Source of the DNA: Flavobacterium aciduliphilum
GTDB lineage: Bacteria; Bacteroidota; Bacteroidia; Flavobacteriales; Flavobacteriaceae
DNA: 64,000 nt
Assembly: GCF_003268855.1 (NCBI RefSeq)
Contig: NZ_QLSZ01000001.1
Location: 321,369 to 385,368 of the forward strand
Reading direction: 5' to 3'
Made by a program: the position numbers and the translations under genes. The notes under the pieces were generated by a model. That model was not told the origin of the DNA. It worked only from the letters and a program-made list of their open reading frames with translations, and did no database searches. Shown in pieces: positions 20,648 through 29,638 of this stretch. Position 1 is the stretch's first letter; each line of letters begins with the position of its first letter.

Positions 20648-22189
20648 TCACTTAAAATTATCTTTCAATCGATTAGCATAATACAAACTTTGACGCCATT
20701 GTTTCATAAGATAAATCGTGTATAAAATTGGATTTTTCATTTTTTGCAAAGGATAATATTGTAAAAACAATAAGGTTTTGGCTCCTAACAATTCTTTCGA
20801 TGAACTGTGCAATAAATGGTAGAGCATGATTGTAGGAGAAGGTTTTGGTTGTATTTTATCTTCCTGCCAAGGAAACGTGAACGGAGTTCGGAATCCTCCA
20901 ATGGGAGCCTTTAAGTGTGTTATTTTTGGATGTGAAAAAAACACAATATCAGTTCCTTTATTTCGTATTTGCATCCCAAAATCCAAATCTTCACGGTATC
21001 CGAATTCATATCCTAAATGAAATGAGAGCTTATCTAATGCTTCACGAGCTACAAAACTGCAACCAGAACCAAAATATTCCAATTGATAAGGAGGAATCTC
21101 AGGCTGACTCACTCCTTCTGGTAAACAAGAAAGCGTTATCGCTTTTTGTCCATAACTTATACAATTATGAAGACATGTTTCTAAAAAATGAGGATCAATC
21201 CGTATATCATCGTCTGCTAAAAACACCCAATCATTACGCACCAGCAGTAGTCCTTTGTTTCGAGCCTGACACGCCCCCAATTGATGTGTAAAGACATGCT
21301 TTATCTCAAAAGGCCATTCTTCATTTGTTACATAATCTAACTCCGAAACAGCAGCGTCTTGCCCATTTTGTTCTACGATGATAATAGCTTTGGGTAGTAT
21401 CGATTGATTCTTTAAATCACATAAAACATCATACAAGTACTTTTTACGTCCAATGGTTGGAATGAGCACGTCTATAGTTTGATTTTTTAAAGCCACACCT
21501 TCCTTGAATTTCGCTTCCATTTGATGAGGCACTGGTTTGATTTTTTTATAAAAGAAAGAGATAAAACAGCCCCAAAAAGGGATTTTTTTTTCGTGAAGTA
21601 AAAAATTAAGTAAAAGAATAAAAATCCAAGGGGTTTTATAGTGTTGTTTTATAAATATAAACAACCGTGATTGAGAGATAACCTCTTGTTTGTAAGTCAA
21701 TTCGGTTGAATTTAAAAGCAACTGTGGCTCAGAATAACAAAACAATCCATATGCTTGATAAGATTTAGCTAATGAATGCAAAAAAAAATCTAAATTGGAA
21801 TGTCTTGGATGTTCTTGATAAGCATTTAATACAGAAGCATCGGTAAATCCCACAGCACCCGACATCAACCAAGTTGGATATTTTACCGTTCGATTCACCT
21901 TAATAAATGGGTTCTGTTCTACATATCCTATAGCTTCTGAAAGATAAGAAGAATTACTCGGTTGAAATGTAAATAGGGTTTGAGAGTAACTATTATTATT
22001 CTGAATAAACACTTTATTTAGGTTTTTTTTCAAATCTTTATGACACCAAACAATCTTATCATGTGAAGCTTTTTTTGCCACTAAAAAAAGTGCATCAACC
22101 ACAGACTTTCCTTCAAGACCAGAAAGAAGTTCCAATTGAACCCCTTCTACAGCAACTACCTTATGATTCAGATGATAAATTACAACCAT
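20648..22189 (-). CDS. glycosyltransferase family 2 protein with extra N-terminal region
   Basis: A 513-residue protein. Residues ~235-480 form a GT-A fold GT2 domain: IDVLIPTIGRKKYLYDVL, IIIVEQNG, QARNKGLLL and the DxD-like LADDDIRIDP metal-binding motif. Residues 1-230 are unusual for GT2 enzymes. They contain a GAVGFTDASVLNAY segment reminiscent of the acceptor half of a second, degenerate glycosyltransferase. Two hydrophobic patches around 180-215 may anchor it to the membrane. With the acyltransferase 16 bp downstream it probably builds a surface glycan. The donor and acceptor are unknown. Confidence 0.8.
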   Translation of the reverse strand: MVVIYHLNHKVVAVEGVQLELLSGLEGKSVVDALFLVAKKASHDKIVWCHKDLKKNLNKVFIQNNNSYSQTLFTFQPSNSSYLSEAIGYVEQNPFIKVNRTVKYPTWLMSGAVGFTDASVLNAYQEHPRHSNLDFFLHSLAKSYQAYGLFCYSEPQLLLNSTELTYKQEVISQSRLFIFIKQHYKTPWIFILLLNFLLHEKKIPFWGCFISFFYKKIKPVPHQMEAKFKEGVALKNQTIDVLIPTIGRKKYLYDVLCDLKNQSILPKAIIIVEQNGQDAAVSELDYVTNEEWPFEIKHVFTHQLGACQARNKGLLLVRNDWVFLADDDIRIDPHFLETCLHNCISYGQKAITLSCLPEGVSQPEIPPYQLEYFGSGCSFVAREALDKLSFHLGYEFGYREDLDFGMQIRNKGTDIVFFSHPKITHLKAPIGGFRTPFTFPWQEDKIQPKPSPTIMLYHLLHSSSKELLGAKTLLFLQYYPLQKMKNPILYTIYLMKQWRQSLYYANRLKDNFK

Positions 22190-22353
22190 TACTCCAACAC
22201 AGCTTACAGAAATTAAACCTTACAAATATAATAGATTGTGTCCTACTTTTTAAATAGATTTATTCAGAACTTATTAATAGATAATATAAAAAACCTTATT
22301 CGGTTGTATCCTTTTTTTACTACTTTTGAGACACTGTTAAAGAAATAAAATTA

Positions 22354-23574
22354 ATGTATAATTCTATAAAAAGCATCCCTAAATGGCTCATGATTAGTGC
22401 CGGTGTTGGTATTCTATCGGGTTTAGCTTCTGCACTATTTTTAGTAAATTTAAGTTGGGTCACTTCTTTTAGAGAAGCACATAGAGACTTATTTTGGGGC
22501 TTACCCTTGGCTGGAATTATGATTGGTTTGGGCTATCACTATTATGGAAAAGAAATTGTAAAAGGAAATAACCTTATTTTGGAAGAATATGAAAATCCAC
22601 AAAAAACAATTCCTTTTAAAATGGCTCCTATGATATTTCTTTCAACTTTACTCACCCATTTAGTGGGGGGTTCCGCTGGACGAGAAGGCACGGCTATTCA
22701 ATTGGGAAGCACGCTAGCAGACCAATTTACGAAATTCGTTACCCTAAGCAAACACGAACGAAAAATCCTTTTATTACTTGGTATTAGCGCAGGATTTGCG
22801 TCTGTTTTTGGAACGCCGATTGCTGGTGCTCTTTTTGCCATTGAAGTCTTGTGGTTCAGTAATGTATCGTACAAAAGTATCTTTTTATCTTTTACTACAG
22901 CCTTTTTTGCTTATTTCACTGTATCTTTCATGCCCGTTGTTCACACCCATTACGCCGTAGTACCCTTAGCCCATGAACATATTTCTTGGCTTGCTTGGGC
23001 ACTAGTTTTTGGTGTCATTTGCGGACTTATAGCCTTATTATTTTCAAAAACAGTACATCTATTTAGTACTCAATTTACAAAATATATTCCCTATCCTCCT
23101 CTTCGTCCAGTAATAGGAGGCGTTACCTTGGTCTTATTTTTTTATTTGTCGAATGAATATAAGTATGCAGGACTTGGCATTCCTACAATTGTAGATTCAT
23201 TTAAAATACCTAGCGGTTTCTTTGATTGTATCCTCAAATTAATCTTAACATGTTTTACATTGGGTTGCGGATTTAAAGGAGGAGAAGTGACGCCACTTTT
23301 TTTTATTGGAGCCACTTTAGGAAGTAGTGTGTCTGGCTTTATTCCCATGCCCATATCGCTTTTGGCTGCTATGGGTTTTGTAGCCGTTTTTTCAGGTGCA
23401 ACACATACTCCTATAGCCTGTACCGCAATGGGTATGGAACTTTTTGGATGGGAAAATGGTATTTATATTGCAATTGCTTGTTTTTTTTCTTATCTTTTTT
23501 CAGGAACTAAAGGAATTTATAGGTCTCAGCAACTAAAAGGATTGAAAAGTCGATTTATATTAAAATACTTGTAA
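22354..23574 (+). CDS. CLC-family transporter with fluoride-type (CLC-F) signature
   Basis: A 406-residue ClC-fold membrane protein. The chloride filter motif GSGIP is replaced by GNNLI (71-75). The gating-glutamate motif is GREGT (109-113, Glu111), and the third motif is GGEVTP (309-314, Thr313) instead of GGxFxP. Tyr389 lies in GIYRSQ near the C-terminus. These match, as I recall, the fluoride/proton antiporter subclass, whose Enterococcus member uses Glu118, Thr320 and Tyr396; the spacing between the three residues is the same here. It should export fluoride using the proton gradient. No cytoplasmic CBS domains follow. No fluoride riboswitch is visible in the 165 bp leader; a TACTTTTG box is at 22321. 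Confidence 0.85.
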   Translation: MYNSIKSIPKWLMISAGVGILSGLASALFLVNLSWVTSFREAHRDLFWGLPLAGIMIGLGYHYYGKEIVKGNNLILEEYENPQKTIPFKMAPMIFLSTLLTHLVGGSAGREGTAIQLGSTLADQFTKFVTLSKHERKILLLLGISAGFASVFGTPIAGALFAIEVLWFSNVSYKSIFLSFTTAFFAYFTVSFMPVVHTHYAVVPLAHEHISWLAWALVFGVICGLIALLFSKTVHLFSTQFTKYIPYPPLRPVIGGVTLVLFFYLSNEYKYAGLGIPTIVDSFKIPSGFFDCILKLILTCFTLGCGFKGGEVTPLFFIGATLGSSVSGFIPMPISLLAAMGFVAVFSGATHTPIACTAMGMELFGWENGIYIAIACFFSYLFSGTKGIYRSQQLKGLKSRFILKYL

Positions 23575-23586
23575 GAAATTCAAAAT

Positions 23587-23617
23587 AAAAAAGGGCAGCT
23601 TATCACTACCCTTTTTT
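23587..23617. terminator. bidirectional terminator between CLC gene and pccB
   Basis: AAAAAAGGG and CCCTTTTTT flank a short loop with additional AG/CT pairing. It serves both convergent genes. Confidence 0.75.
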
Positions 23618-23629
23618 AATTTAGTCCTA

Positions 23630-25171
23630 TTATAATGGAATATTTCCATGTTTTCTTTTTGGAGTATCAACAACTTTATTTTCAAGCATACTAAACGCTT
23701 TCAATAATTTGCGACGAGTATCTTTTGGCAAAATAACTTCATCTATAAATCCTCTTTGTGCGGCCGTGTACGGATTGGCAAACAAAGCAGCATATTCAGC
23801 TTCTTTTTCCAATAATTTAGCGGCAGGATCTGAGGCTTCACCAATTTCTTTTTTGAAAATAATTTCAGAAGCCCCTTTAGCTCCCATCACGGCAATTTCT
23901 GCGCAAGGCCAGGCAAAGTTCATGTCGGCTCCGATGTGTTTCGAATTCATCACATCATAAGCACCACCATACGCTTTACGAGTTATGACCGTAACCCTAG
24001 GCACTGTAGCCTCACTGAAGGCATACAATAATTTGGCGCCATGTACAATGATTCCATTCCATTCTTGATCGGTTCCTGGTAAGAATCCAGGTACATCTTC
24101 TAAGACCAATAACGGAATATTAAAACAATCACAAAAACGTACAAATCGAGCGCCTTTTATAGAAGATTTCACATCTAAACAACCAGCTAAAAACTGCGGA
24201 TTATTGGCTACAATTCCGATACTACGTCCTCCCAATCGGGCAAATCCTACGATAATATTTTCTGCAAAATCTTTATGAATTTCAAAAAAAGAATCTTCAT
24301 CAATAATGTTCTCAATCACCTCGTGCATATCATAAGGTTTGTTTGCATTATCAGGCACAAGTGTGTCAAGTTTTTCGCGCACTTCTTCTCCAACAACATA
24401 GGGTATTTTAGGTGTCGTTTCCCTATTGTTCTGAGGCAAATAACTAAGGAGTCTCTTGATATCTTCGAGACATTCGACACCATTAGGTGAGGTAATATGT
24501 GCTACACCCGATTTTGTAGAATGCGTACTGGCTCCTCCCAATTCTTCCGAACTTACTTCTTCATTGGTAACTGTTTTTACCACATTAGGTCCCGTAACAA
24601 ACATATAACTATTGCCTTCTACCATCATTGTAAAATCGGTCATCGCAGGAGAATATACCGCTCCTCCAGCACAAGGTCCCATGATAGCAGAAATTTGTGG
24701 AATGACTCCACTTGACTGCACATTTCTGTAAAAAATATCGGCATATCCGCCTAAAGAACGTACCCCTTCTTGAATACGAGCCCCGCCCGAGTCATTCAAT
24801 CCAATCATAGGTGCCCCACTTTTTAATGCCATATCCATTACTTTGCAGATTTTTTCGGCGTGGGTTTCTGATAATGACCCTCCAAATACGGTAAAGTCTT
24901 GAGCAAAAACATATACTACACGTCCATTTATCGTTCCGTAACCAGTCACTACACCATCCCCGTAAACAATTTCTTTTTCCATTCCAAAATCGGTCGTTCG
25001 GTGGGTCACTAACATTCCAATTTCCTCAAAAGAACCCTCGTCTAAAAGGTATTCAATTCTTTCACGAGCAGTAAGTTTCTTTTTGGCATGATGCGCTACA
25101 ATTCTCTTTTCGCCTCCACCTAATTTAGCCAAGGCAATTTTATCGTTTAATATTTTGATTTTATCTTCCAT
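23630..25171 (-). CDS. pccB: acyl-CoA carboxylase carboxyltransferase subunit (propionyl-CoA carboxylase beta type)
   Basis: This 513-residue carboxyltransferase transfers CO2 from carboxybiotin to an acyl-CoA. The crotonase-like N- and C-lobes are both present: [16 protein letters not shown] and [16 protein letters not shown] in the first, [16 protein letters not shown] and [18 protein letters not shown] in the second. This two-lobe single-chain form is typical of propionyl- or methylcrotonyl-CoA carboxylases. It ends the accB-accC-pccB operon. Substrate preference is inferred from family resemblance only. Confidence 0.93.
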   Translation of the reverse strand: MEDKIKILNDKIALAKLGGGEKRIVAHHAKKKLTARERIEYLLDEGSFEEIGMLVTHRTTDFGMEKEIVYGDGVVTGYGTINGRVVYVFAQDFTVFGGSLSETHAEKICKVMDMALKSGAPMIGLNDSGGARIQEGVRSLGGYADIFYRNVQSSGVIPQISAIMGPCAGGAVYSPAMTDFTMMVEGNSYMFVTGPNVVKTVTNEEVSSEELGGASTHSTKSGVAHITSPNGVECLEDIKRLLSYLPQNNRETTPKIPYVVGEEVREKLDTLVPDNANKPYDMHEVIENIIDEDSFFEIHKDFAENIIVGFARLGGRSIGIVANNPQFLAGCLDVKSSIKGARFVRFCDCFNIPLLVLEDVPGFLPGTDQEWNGIIVHGAKLLYAFSEATVPRVTVITRKAYGGAYDVMNSKHIGADMNFAWPCAEIAVMGAKGASEIIFKKEIGEASDPAAKLLEKEAEYAALFANPYTAAQRGFIDEVILPKDTRRKLLKAFSMLENKVVDTPKRKHGNIPL

Positions 25172-25270
25172 ATTTTTGAGATTAAAGTAAATAGAGAATA
25201 GAAAAAAGACTTTATCAGTGTATGTTCTATTTTCTATTATCTATATCCTATGTTCTTTATTCTTATTTTT

Positions 25271-26722
25271 TTACTCAATAGGTAATCGTAAGATTTTTTT
25301 ATCTTCTAGATATTGTTTTAAGGCAACCCTAGCAGCAATTTCTGCTTCTACATCCAATTGCGCTTTCATTTTCTCAGGATTGTAATACGCTTTTACAAAT
25401 CCGGTGTCAAAATCTCCAGAACGGAATGCTTCATGCTCCATGACAAATTTCCCAAAAGGAAGGGTTGTTGCTACGCCTTCTACATGATAATTGTCGATAG
25501 CTTTAATCATCAATTCAATGGATTCTTCACGGGTTTTTCCATAAGTAACCAATTTTGAAAGCATTGGGTCATAATAAATAGGTACATCCATGCCTTCTTC
25601 AATACCATTATCAACTCGAATTCCTTCCCCTTCAGGAAGTTTATAAGTACTTAAAAAACCAACATTGGGTAAGAAATCATTCATAGAATCTTCGGCATAT
25701 ACACGAAGTTCCATGGCATGACCGTGAATTTTTAAATCCTCTTGCTTGATGTTGAGGGTTTCGCCGCGAGCTACACGTATTTGTAATTCTACTAAATCTA
25801 AGCCTGATACCATTTCTGTTACTGGATGTTCCACTTGTAGACGAGTATTCATTTCTAAGAAGTAAAAATTATGTTGGTCGTCCATTAAAAACTCAACCGT
25901 TCCAGCTCCAACATAATCGCAAGCACGTGCCACTTTTACAGCCGCTTCTCCCATTTCTTTTCGTTTTTCTGGAGTTAAAATTGATGAGGGCGCTTCTTCA
26001 ACTACTTTTTGATGTCTTCGCTGAATACTACATTCTCTTTCAAAAATGTACAACACATTGCCATGCGTATCTGCCATAATTTGAATTTCGATGTGTCTCG
26101 GTTTGGTTACATATTTCTCGATGAATACAGATCCATCCCCAAAAGCAGATGTTGCCTCGCTGATAGCCCGATTCATTTGTGATTCAAAATCTTCTTCTTT
26201 CTCCACTATACGCATCCCTTTTCCACCTCCTCCTGCGGAAGCTTTAATTAAGATAGGAAATCCAACCGCTTGGGCTGTTTTTTTGGCTTCTTCCACGTCG
26301 ATAATCGCATGATCAACGCCAGGAACCATAGGGATATCATATTTCATAACAGCTTCTTTAGCCGCTAGTTTGCTGCCCATCATTTCAATCGCTTTCGATT
26401 TTGGACCAATAAAGATGATGTTGTTTTGTTCGCAAGCCTCTGCAAAATGTGAGTTCTCACTTAAAAAACCATATCCTGGATGCACGGCATCAACTCCAAG
26501 TTGTTTGCAAACTTCAATTATCTTATCACCACGTAAATAGGATTGACTCGAAGCAGCTTCTCCAATACAAACCGCTTCATCAGCATATTTTACGTGTAGG
26601 GCATTTCTATCGGCAGTAGAAAATACCGCTACCGTTTTAATGCCCATTTTTTTTGCGGTTTTCATTACTCTGATGGCAATTTCCCCGCGATTGGCAACTA
26701 ATATTTTGGATATTTTTTTCAT
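25271..26722 (-). CDS. accC: biotin carboxylase subunit
   Basis: A 483-residue ATP-grasp enzyme that carboxylates biotin. MKKISKILVANRGEIAIRVMK is the N-terminal signature, ASAGGGGKGMRIV the glycine-rich ATP loop, EMNTRLQVEHPVTEMV the catalytic segment. It lacks a fused biotin carrier domain, which is supplied by the upstream accB gene. It is about 30 residues longer than E. coli AccC at the C-terminus. Middle gene of the operon. Confidence 0.95.
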   Translation of the reverse strand: MKKISKILVANRGEIAIRVMKTAKKMGIKTVAVFSTADRNALHVKYADEAVCIGEAASSQSYLRGDKIIEVCKQLGVDAVHPGYGFLSENSHFAEACEQNNIIFIGPKSKAIEMMGSKLAAKEAVMKYDIPMVPGVDHAIIDVEEAKKTAQAVGFPILIKASAGGGGKGMRIVEKEEDFESQMNRAISEATSAFGDGSVFIEKYVTKPRHIEIQIMADTHGNVLYIFERECSIQRRHQKVVEEAPSSILTPEKRKEMGEAAVKVARACDYVGAGTVEFLMDDQHNFYFLEMNTRLQVEHPVTEMVSGLDLVELQIRVARGETLNIKQEDLKIHGHAMELRVYAEDSMNDFLPNVGFLSTYKLPEGEGIRVDNGIEEGMDVPIYYDPMLSKLVTYGKTREESIELMIKAIDNYHVEGVATTLPFGKFVMEHEAFRSGDFDTGFVKAYYNPEKMKAQLDVEAEIAARVALKQYLEDKKILRLPIE

Positions 26723-26804
26723 ATTTGTAAGATTTAAAAGAAGAAAGACTCTAACATTATTCTTGTTTCTTTCTACTTTTTTCTATTTTCTATTTTCTAT
26801 TTTC

Positions 26805-27290
26805 CTATTCAAATTCAATTAACAATTGTCCTTTATCAACAGCGATTCCTTTGGTAACAGCAATTGATTTTATCTTTCCATCTCGTGGAGATAAAAAGCT
26901 GTTTTCCATTTTCATCGCTTCCAATATTAATAGTGGATCATTTTCTTTTACCTCTTGTCCTACTTCAACATTGATTTCTAAGATTAAACCAGGCATCGGA
27001 GCTTTGATGGCGTTGACCACTTTGGTTTTCCCTCGTTCAATACCAAGTCCTTTGATGAGATTGTCTAAGTCATTAGAAAGTGATACTTCATAGGTGTTGT
27101 TGTTTACTTTTACGGTGTATTTTTTTGCTAAAAAATCACATGAAATAATTTCTGCCACATAGGGTTTACTGTTTTGGAGCACATGGAATTTATGAGTTCC
27201 AATAGCCACAGCGTCTAAATGTTCTAGAGAACTTTCATTGAAATCAAAAGTTGTGGTATGATTTACTGAAAGTGTATACGTTTTACTCAT
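26805..27290 (-). CDS. accB: biotin carboxyl carrier protein
   Basis: A 161-residue biotinyl carrier. The C-terminal ~75 residues are a biotin/lipoyl domain with the biotinylation site EAMKMEN (Lys in MKM). The N-terminal ~85 residues form a beta-rich domain resembling the BT domain of acyl-CoA carboxylases, which docks on the carboxylase subunits. First gene of the accB-accC-pccB operon. Two perfect palindromes lie upstream (27326-27337 and 27342-27355). Confidence 0.92.
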   Translation of the reverse strand: MSKTYTLSVNHTTTFDFNESSLEHLDAVAIGTHKFHVLQNSKPYVAEIISCDFLAKKYTVKVNNNTYEVSLSNDLDNLIKGLGIERGKTKVVNAIKAPMPGLILEINVEVGQEVKENDPLLILEAMKMENSFLSPRDGKIKSIAVTKGIAVDKGQLLIEFE

Positions 27291-27325
27291 AGTGCTATTT
27301 TTAATTTGTTGTAAATTTAGGAAAA

Positions 27326-27355
27326 GAAAACGTTTTCGTTACTGATATATATCAG
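27326..27355. promoter_or_regulatory. two adjacent palindromes upstream of accB
   Basis: GAAAACGTTTTC (27326-27337) and CTGATATATATCAG (27342-27355) are perfect inverted repeats, 36-65 bases before the accB start and about 90-120 bases before the divergent TPR gene. The first resembles a LacI-type operator with a central CG. The binding proteins are unknown. Confidence 0.4.
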
Positions 27356-27446
27356 AAATTTGGAAAATTAGTATAGCTTTTTAAGTGAGCTTTAAAAAAT
27401 ATTGTTTGGAAAAAGCTTATTTTTGTTAAGTAAATAAATCCGTAAA

Positions 27447-28568
27447 ATGAAGAAAATTATATTGTTTTATATGTTTTTTTGGAGTATCATAGTTTTGAGC
27501 CAAACGACTAAGCAACAGCTAAAAGAAAATGCACAACAAAAGTACTATGTTGAAAATTTTAGAGGAGCAATTTCCGATTTTGATACATTACTTAAACAAT
27601 TTCCAAACGATTCATCAGCCTACAATGACAGGGGATTGATAAAAGAACTCATACATGATTATAAAGGAGCTTTACGTGACTTTTCTGAGGAAATAAAAAT
27701 AGATCCTACATTTGCAGATAGTTACTTTTTTAGAGCCATGGTTAGAGATAAAATTGGAGACAAAAAGGGAGCTGTTTCAGATTATAAAATGACTGTGAAA
27801 TTTGAACCCAAAAACTCGGATGCCTATTATTTTATGGGTATCGACCAATTTAAATGCAAGCAATACTATCAGGCATTAGCAAACTTTAAGTTAGCCCTTA
27901 CAAAAAGAGACGATAATTATGCGGTATATGCCGACATGGGGTTACTATATGCTCAATATAAAAAATATAAAAAAGCATTGTATTATTGTGATAAAGCAAT
28001 TCGATTAGATAAAACAATTTCAAAAGCCTATCTATATAAGGGTTGGATTTTGGCACAAGATAAAAATTACAAGCAAGCATTGATGACTTTCTATGACGTT
28101 TTTAAGGAAGATTCTTCAGTAGAAGACAATTTATATTATGGACATTTGAAAAAAAATTATAAATCCTTTAAAAAAGTATTATTTGATTTTAATAAGACCA
28201 ATAAAGATTCAGCTTATTTTGCAAAAGGAATTTTAAATCAATATTTAAAAAACTATTCTCAAGCCTTACACTATTATGACAAAACCATTCAATTGAATCC
28301 CAATTGCAGAGACGTTTTTGAAAAAAAAGCACAGGTAGAACAAATTCTGGGTCTTAATAATAACGCTTTAGCGGATTATACAAAATCTTTGGAATCGTCT
28401 TCAAGGAAAGACAAAATTCTATACGAAATAGCGCTAATATATTATAAAAAACAGGATTGTAAAAATGCTTTAATCTTTATCAATAAGGCTGTTCAAATGA
28501 ATGAGTTTGATACTAAATATGCCTCTTTAAAAAGTAAGATACAAAAAAATAAAAGCACAATAAAATAA
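27447..28568 (+). CDS. secreted tetratricopeptide-repeat protein
   Basis: A 373-residue protein with a signal peptide (ends VLSQ) and about eight TPR units, for example DSAYNDRGLIKELIHDYKGA, DSYFFRAMVRDKIGDKKGA and AVYADMGLLYAQYKKYKKA. TPR arrays mediate protein-protein contacts. No enzymatic domain is fused. It is 18 bp upstream of apbE on the same strand, so it may help assemble or present the flavinylation machinery; that link rests on position only. Confidence 0.8.
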   Translation: MKKIILFYMFFWSIIVLSQTTKQQLKENAQQKYYVENFRGAISDFDTLLKQFPNDSSAYNDRGLIKELIHDYKGALRDFSEEIKIDPTFADSYFFRAMVRDKIGDKKGAVSDYKMTVKFEPKNSDAYYFMGIDQFKCKQYYQALANFKLALTKRDDNYAVYADMGLLYAQYKKYKKALYYCDKAIRLDKTISKAYLYKGWILAQDKNYKQALMTFYDVFKEDSSVEDNLYYGHLKKNYKSFKKVLFDFNKTNKDSAYFAKGILNQYLKNYSQALHYYDKTIQLNPNCRDVFEKKAQVEQILGLNNNALADYTKSLESSSRKDKILYEIALIYYKKQDCKNALIFINKAVQMNEFDTKYASLKSKIQKNKSTIK

Positions 28569-28586
28569 TATCTAATCTTTAAAATA

Positions 28587-29579
28587 ATGAAAAAAGAATT
28601 TATCATACTAATCCTATTTCTTGTTAAAATGAGTTCATGTTGTGCTCAATTACAACCCATGTTTGTAGAAGGCTTCGCCCAAGGCACAACATATCATATC
28701 ACATATATAGATAAAGAAGAACGTTTTTTTAAGAAAGAAATCGATAGTATTTTGAAAGATTTTGATTTTTCTGTATCGACGTATAATCCAAATTCGATTA
28801 TTACAAAAGTAAATACAAATAAAGATGTGGTTCTTGACAACTATTTCCTCACATGTTTTAATCAAGGGAAAAAAGTTTGGAAAGATACCCATGGAACTTT
28901 TGATCCTACTGTTTTTCCATTGGTTAATGCGTGGGGATTTGGTCCAGGAAAAAAACAAAAAATAGAGTCTAGAAAAATTGATAGTATCTTAAAATTTGTT
29001 GGATTTAATTTAATAAACTTAAAAAACAACAAAGTTGTTAAATCCGATTCCAGAGTCGCACTAGATTTTAATGCATTTGCTCAAGGATATTCTGTTGATG
29101 TTATCGCATCCTTTTTGAATTCAAAAGGGATTACTTCCTATATTGTAGAGATTGGAGGTGAAGTATATGCACAAGGAACATCTGAAGAAGGTAAAAAGTG
29201 GGTTATTGGTATTGAAACTCCTATAGAAAATAAAGCCGCCTCTAACCCTATTATTCAAAATATTCAATTAGATGGGTTAGCGATTGCTACCTCTGGAAAT
29301 TATAGAAAATACATTGAAGAAGACGGAACTAAATATGCCCATCATATTGATCCGAGAACAGGATATCCTACAAAAAACAGCTTATTAAGCGTGTCTATTG
29401 TTTCTAAAAAGGGAATCATTTCCGATGCTTATGCCACAGGCGTTCTAGTTATGGGGCTAGAGAAAGCCATTAAGTTTTTAAAAAAACACAAAGAATTAGA
29501 AGCTTTTTTAATTTATGCAGATACTGAAGGAAAATATCAGTTTTATGAAACACCTCGTTTCAAATTATTAAAAATATAA
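28587..29579 (+). CDS. apbE: FAD:protein FMN transferase
   Basis: A 330-residue periplasmic lipoprotein-like enzyme (signal region ending MSSCCAQ, a plausible lipobox). It transfers FMN from FAD to a Ser/Thr in a target motif of the form Dxx(S/T)GA(S/T). Family features are SVSTYNPNSIITKVN, the INLKNNKVVKSDSRVALDFNAFAQGY region split by charged residues, IVEIGGEVYAQG, HHIDPRTGYPT and the metal-binding SDAYATGVLVMG. Length is normal. Its likely client is the convergent DUF2271 protein, which carries candidate acceptor motifs. Confidence 0.93.
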   Translation: MKKEFIILILFLVKMSSCCAQLQPMFVEGFAQGTTYHITYIDKEERFFKKEIDSILKDFDFSVSTYNPNSIITKVNTNKDVVLDNYFLTCFNQGKKVWKDTHGTFDPTVFPLVNAWGFGPGKKQKIESRKIDSILKFVGFNLINLKNNKVVKSDSRVALDFNAFAQGYSVDVIASFLNSKGITSYIVEIGGEVYAQGTSEEGKKWVIGIETPIENKAASNPIIQNIQLDGLAIATSGNYRKYIEEDGTKYAHHIDPRTGYPTKNSLLSVSIVSKKGIISDAYATGVLVMGLEKAIKFLKKHKELEAFLIYADTEGKYQFYETPRFKLLKI

Positions 29580-29585
29580 AAAAAT

Positions 29586-29613
29586 AGAAGCCGTCTAAAA
29601 AAGACGGCTTCTT
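29586..29613. terminator. bidirectional terminator between apbE and the DUF2271 gene
   Basis: A perfect 9-bp stem GAAGCCGTC / GACGGCTTC with the loop TAAAAAA is flanked by A/T-rich tails on both sides. Confidence 0.85.
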
Positions 29614-29638
29614 ATTCTTAGTTAGAATCTTGTTATGA

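Noticed and set aside
22190-22353. Fluoride riboswitch upstream of the CLC-F gene
   Set aside because: The leader is AT-rich and lacks the conserved GGxGAUGG start and CUGAUGG end of the crcB motif.
28650-28958. 102-residue minus-strand frame inside apbE
   Set aside because: It lies fully within the well-conserved apbE gene and has no signal of its own.
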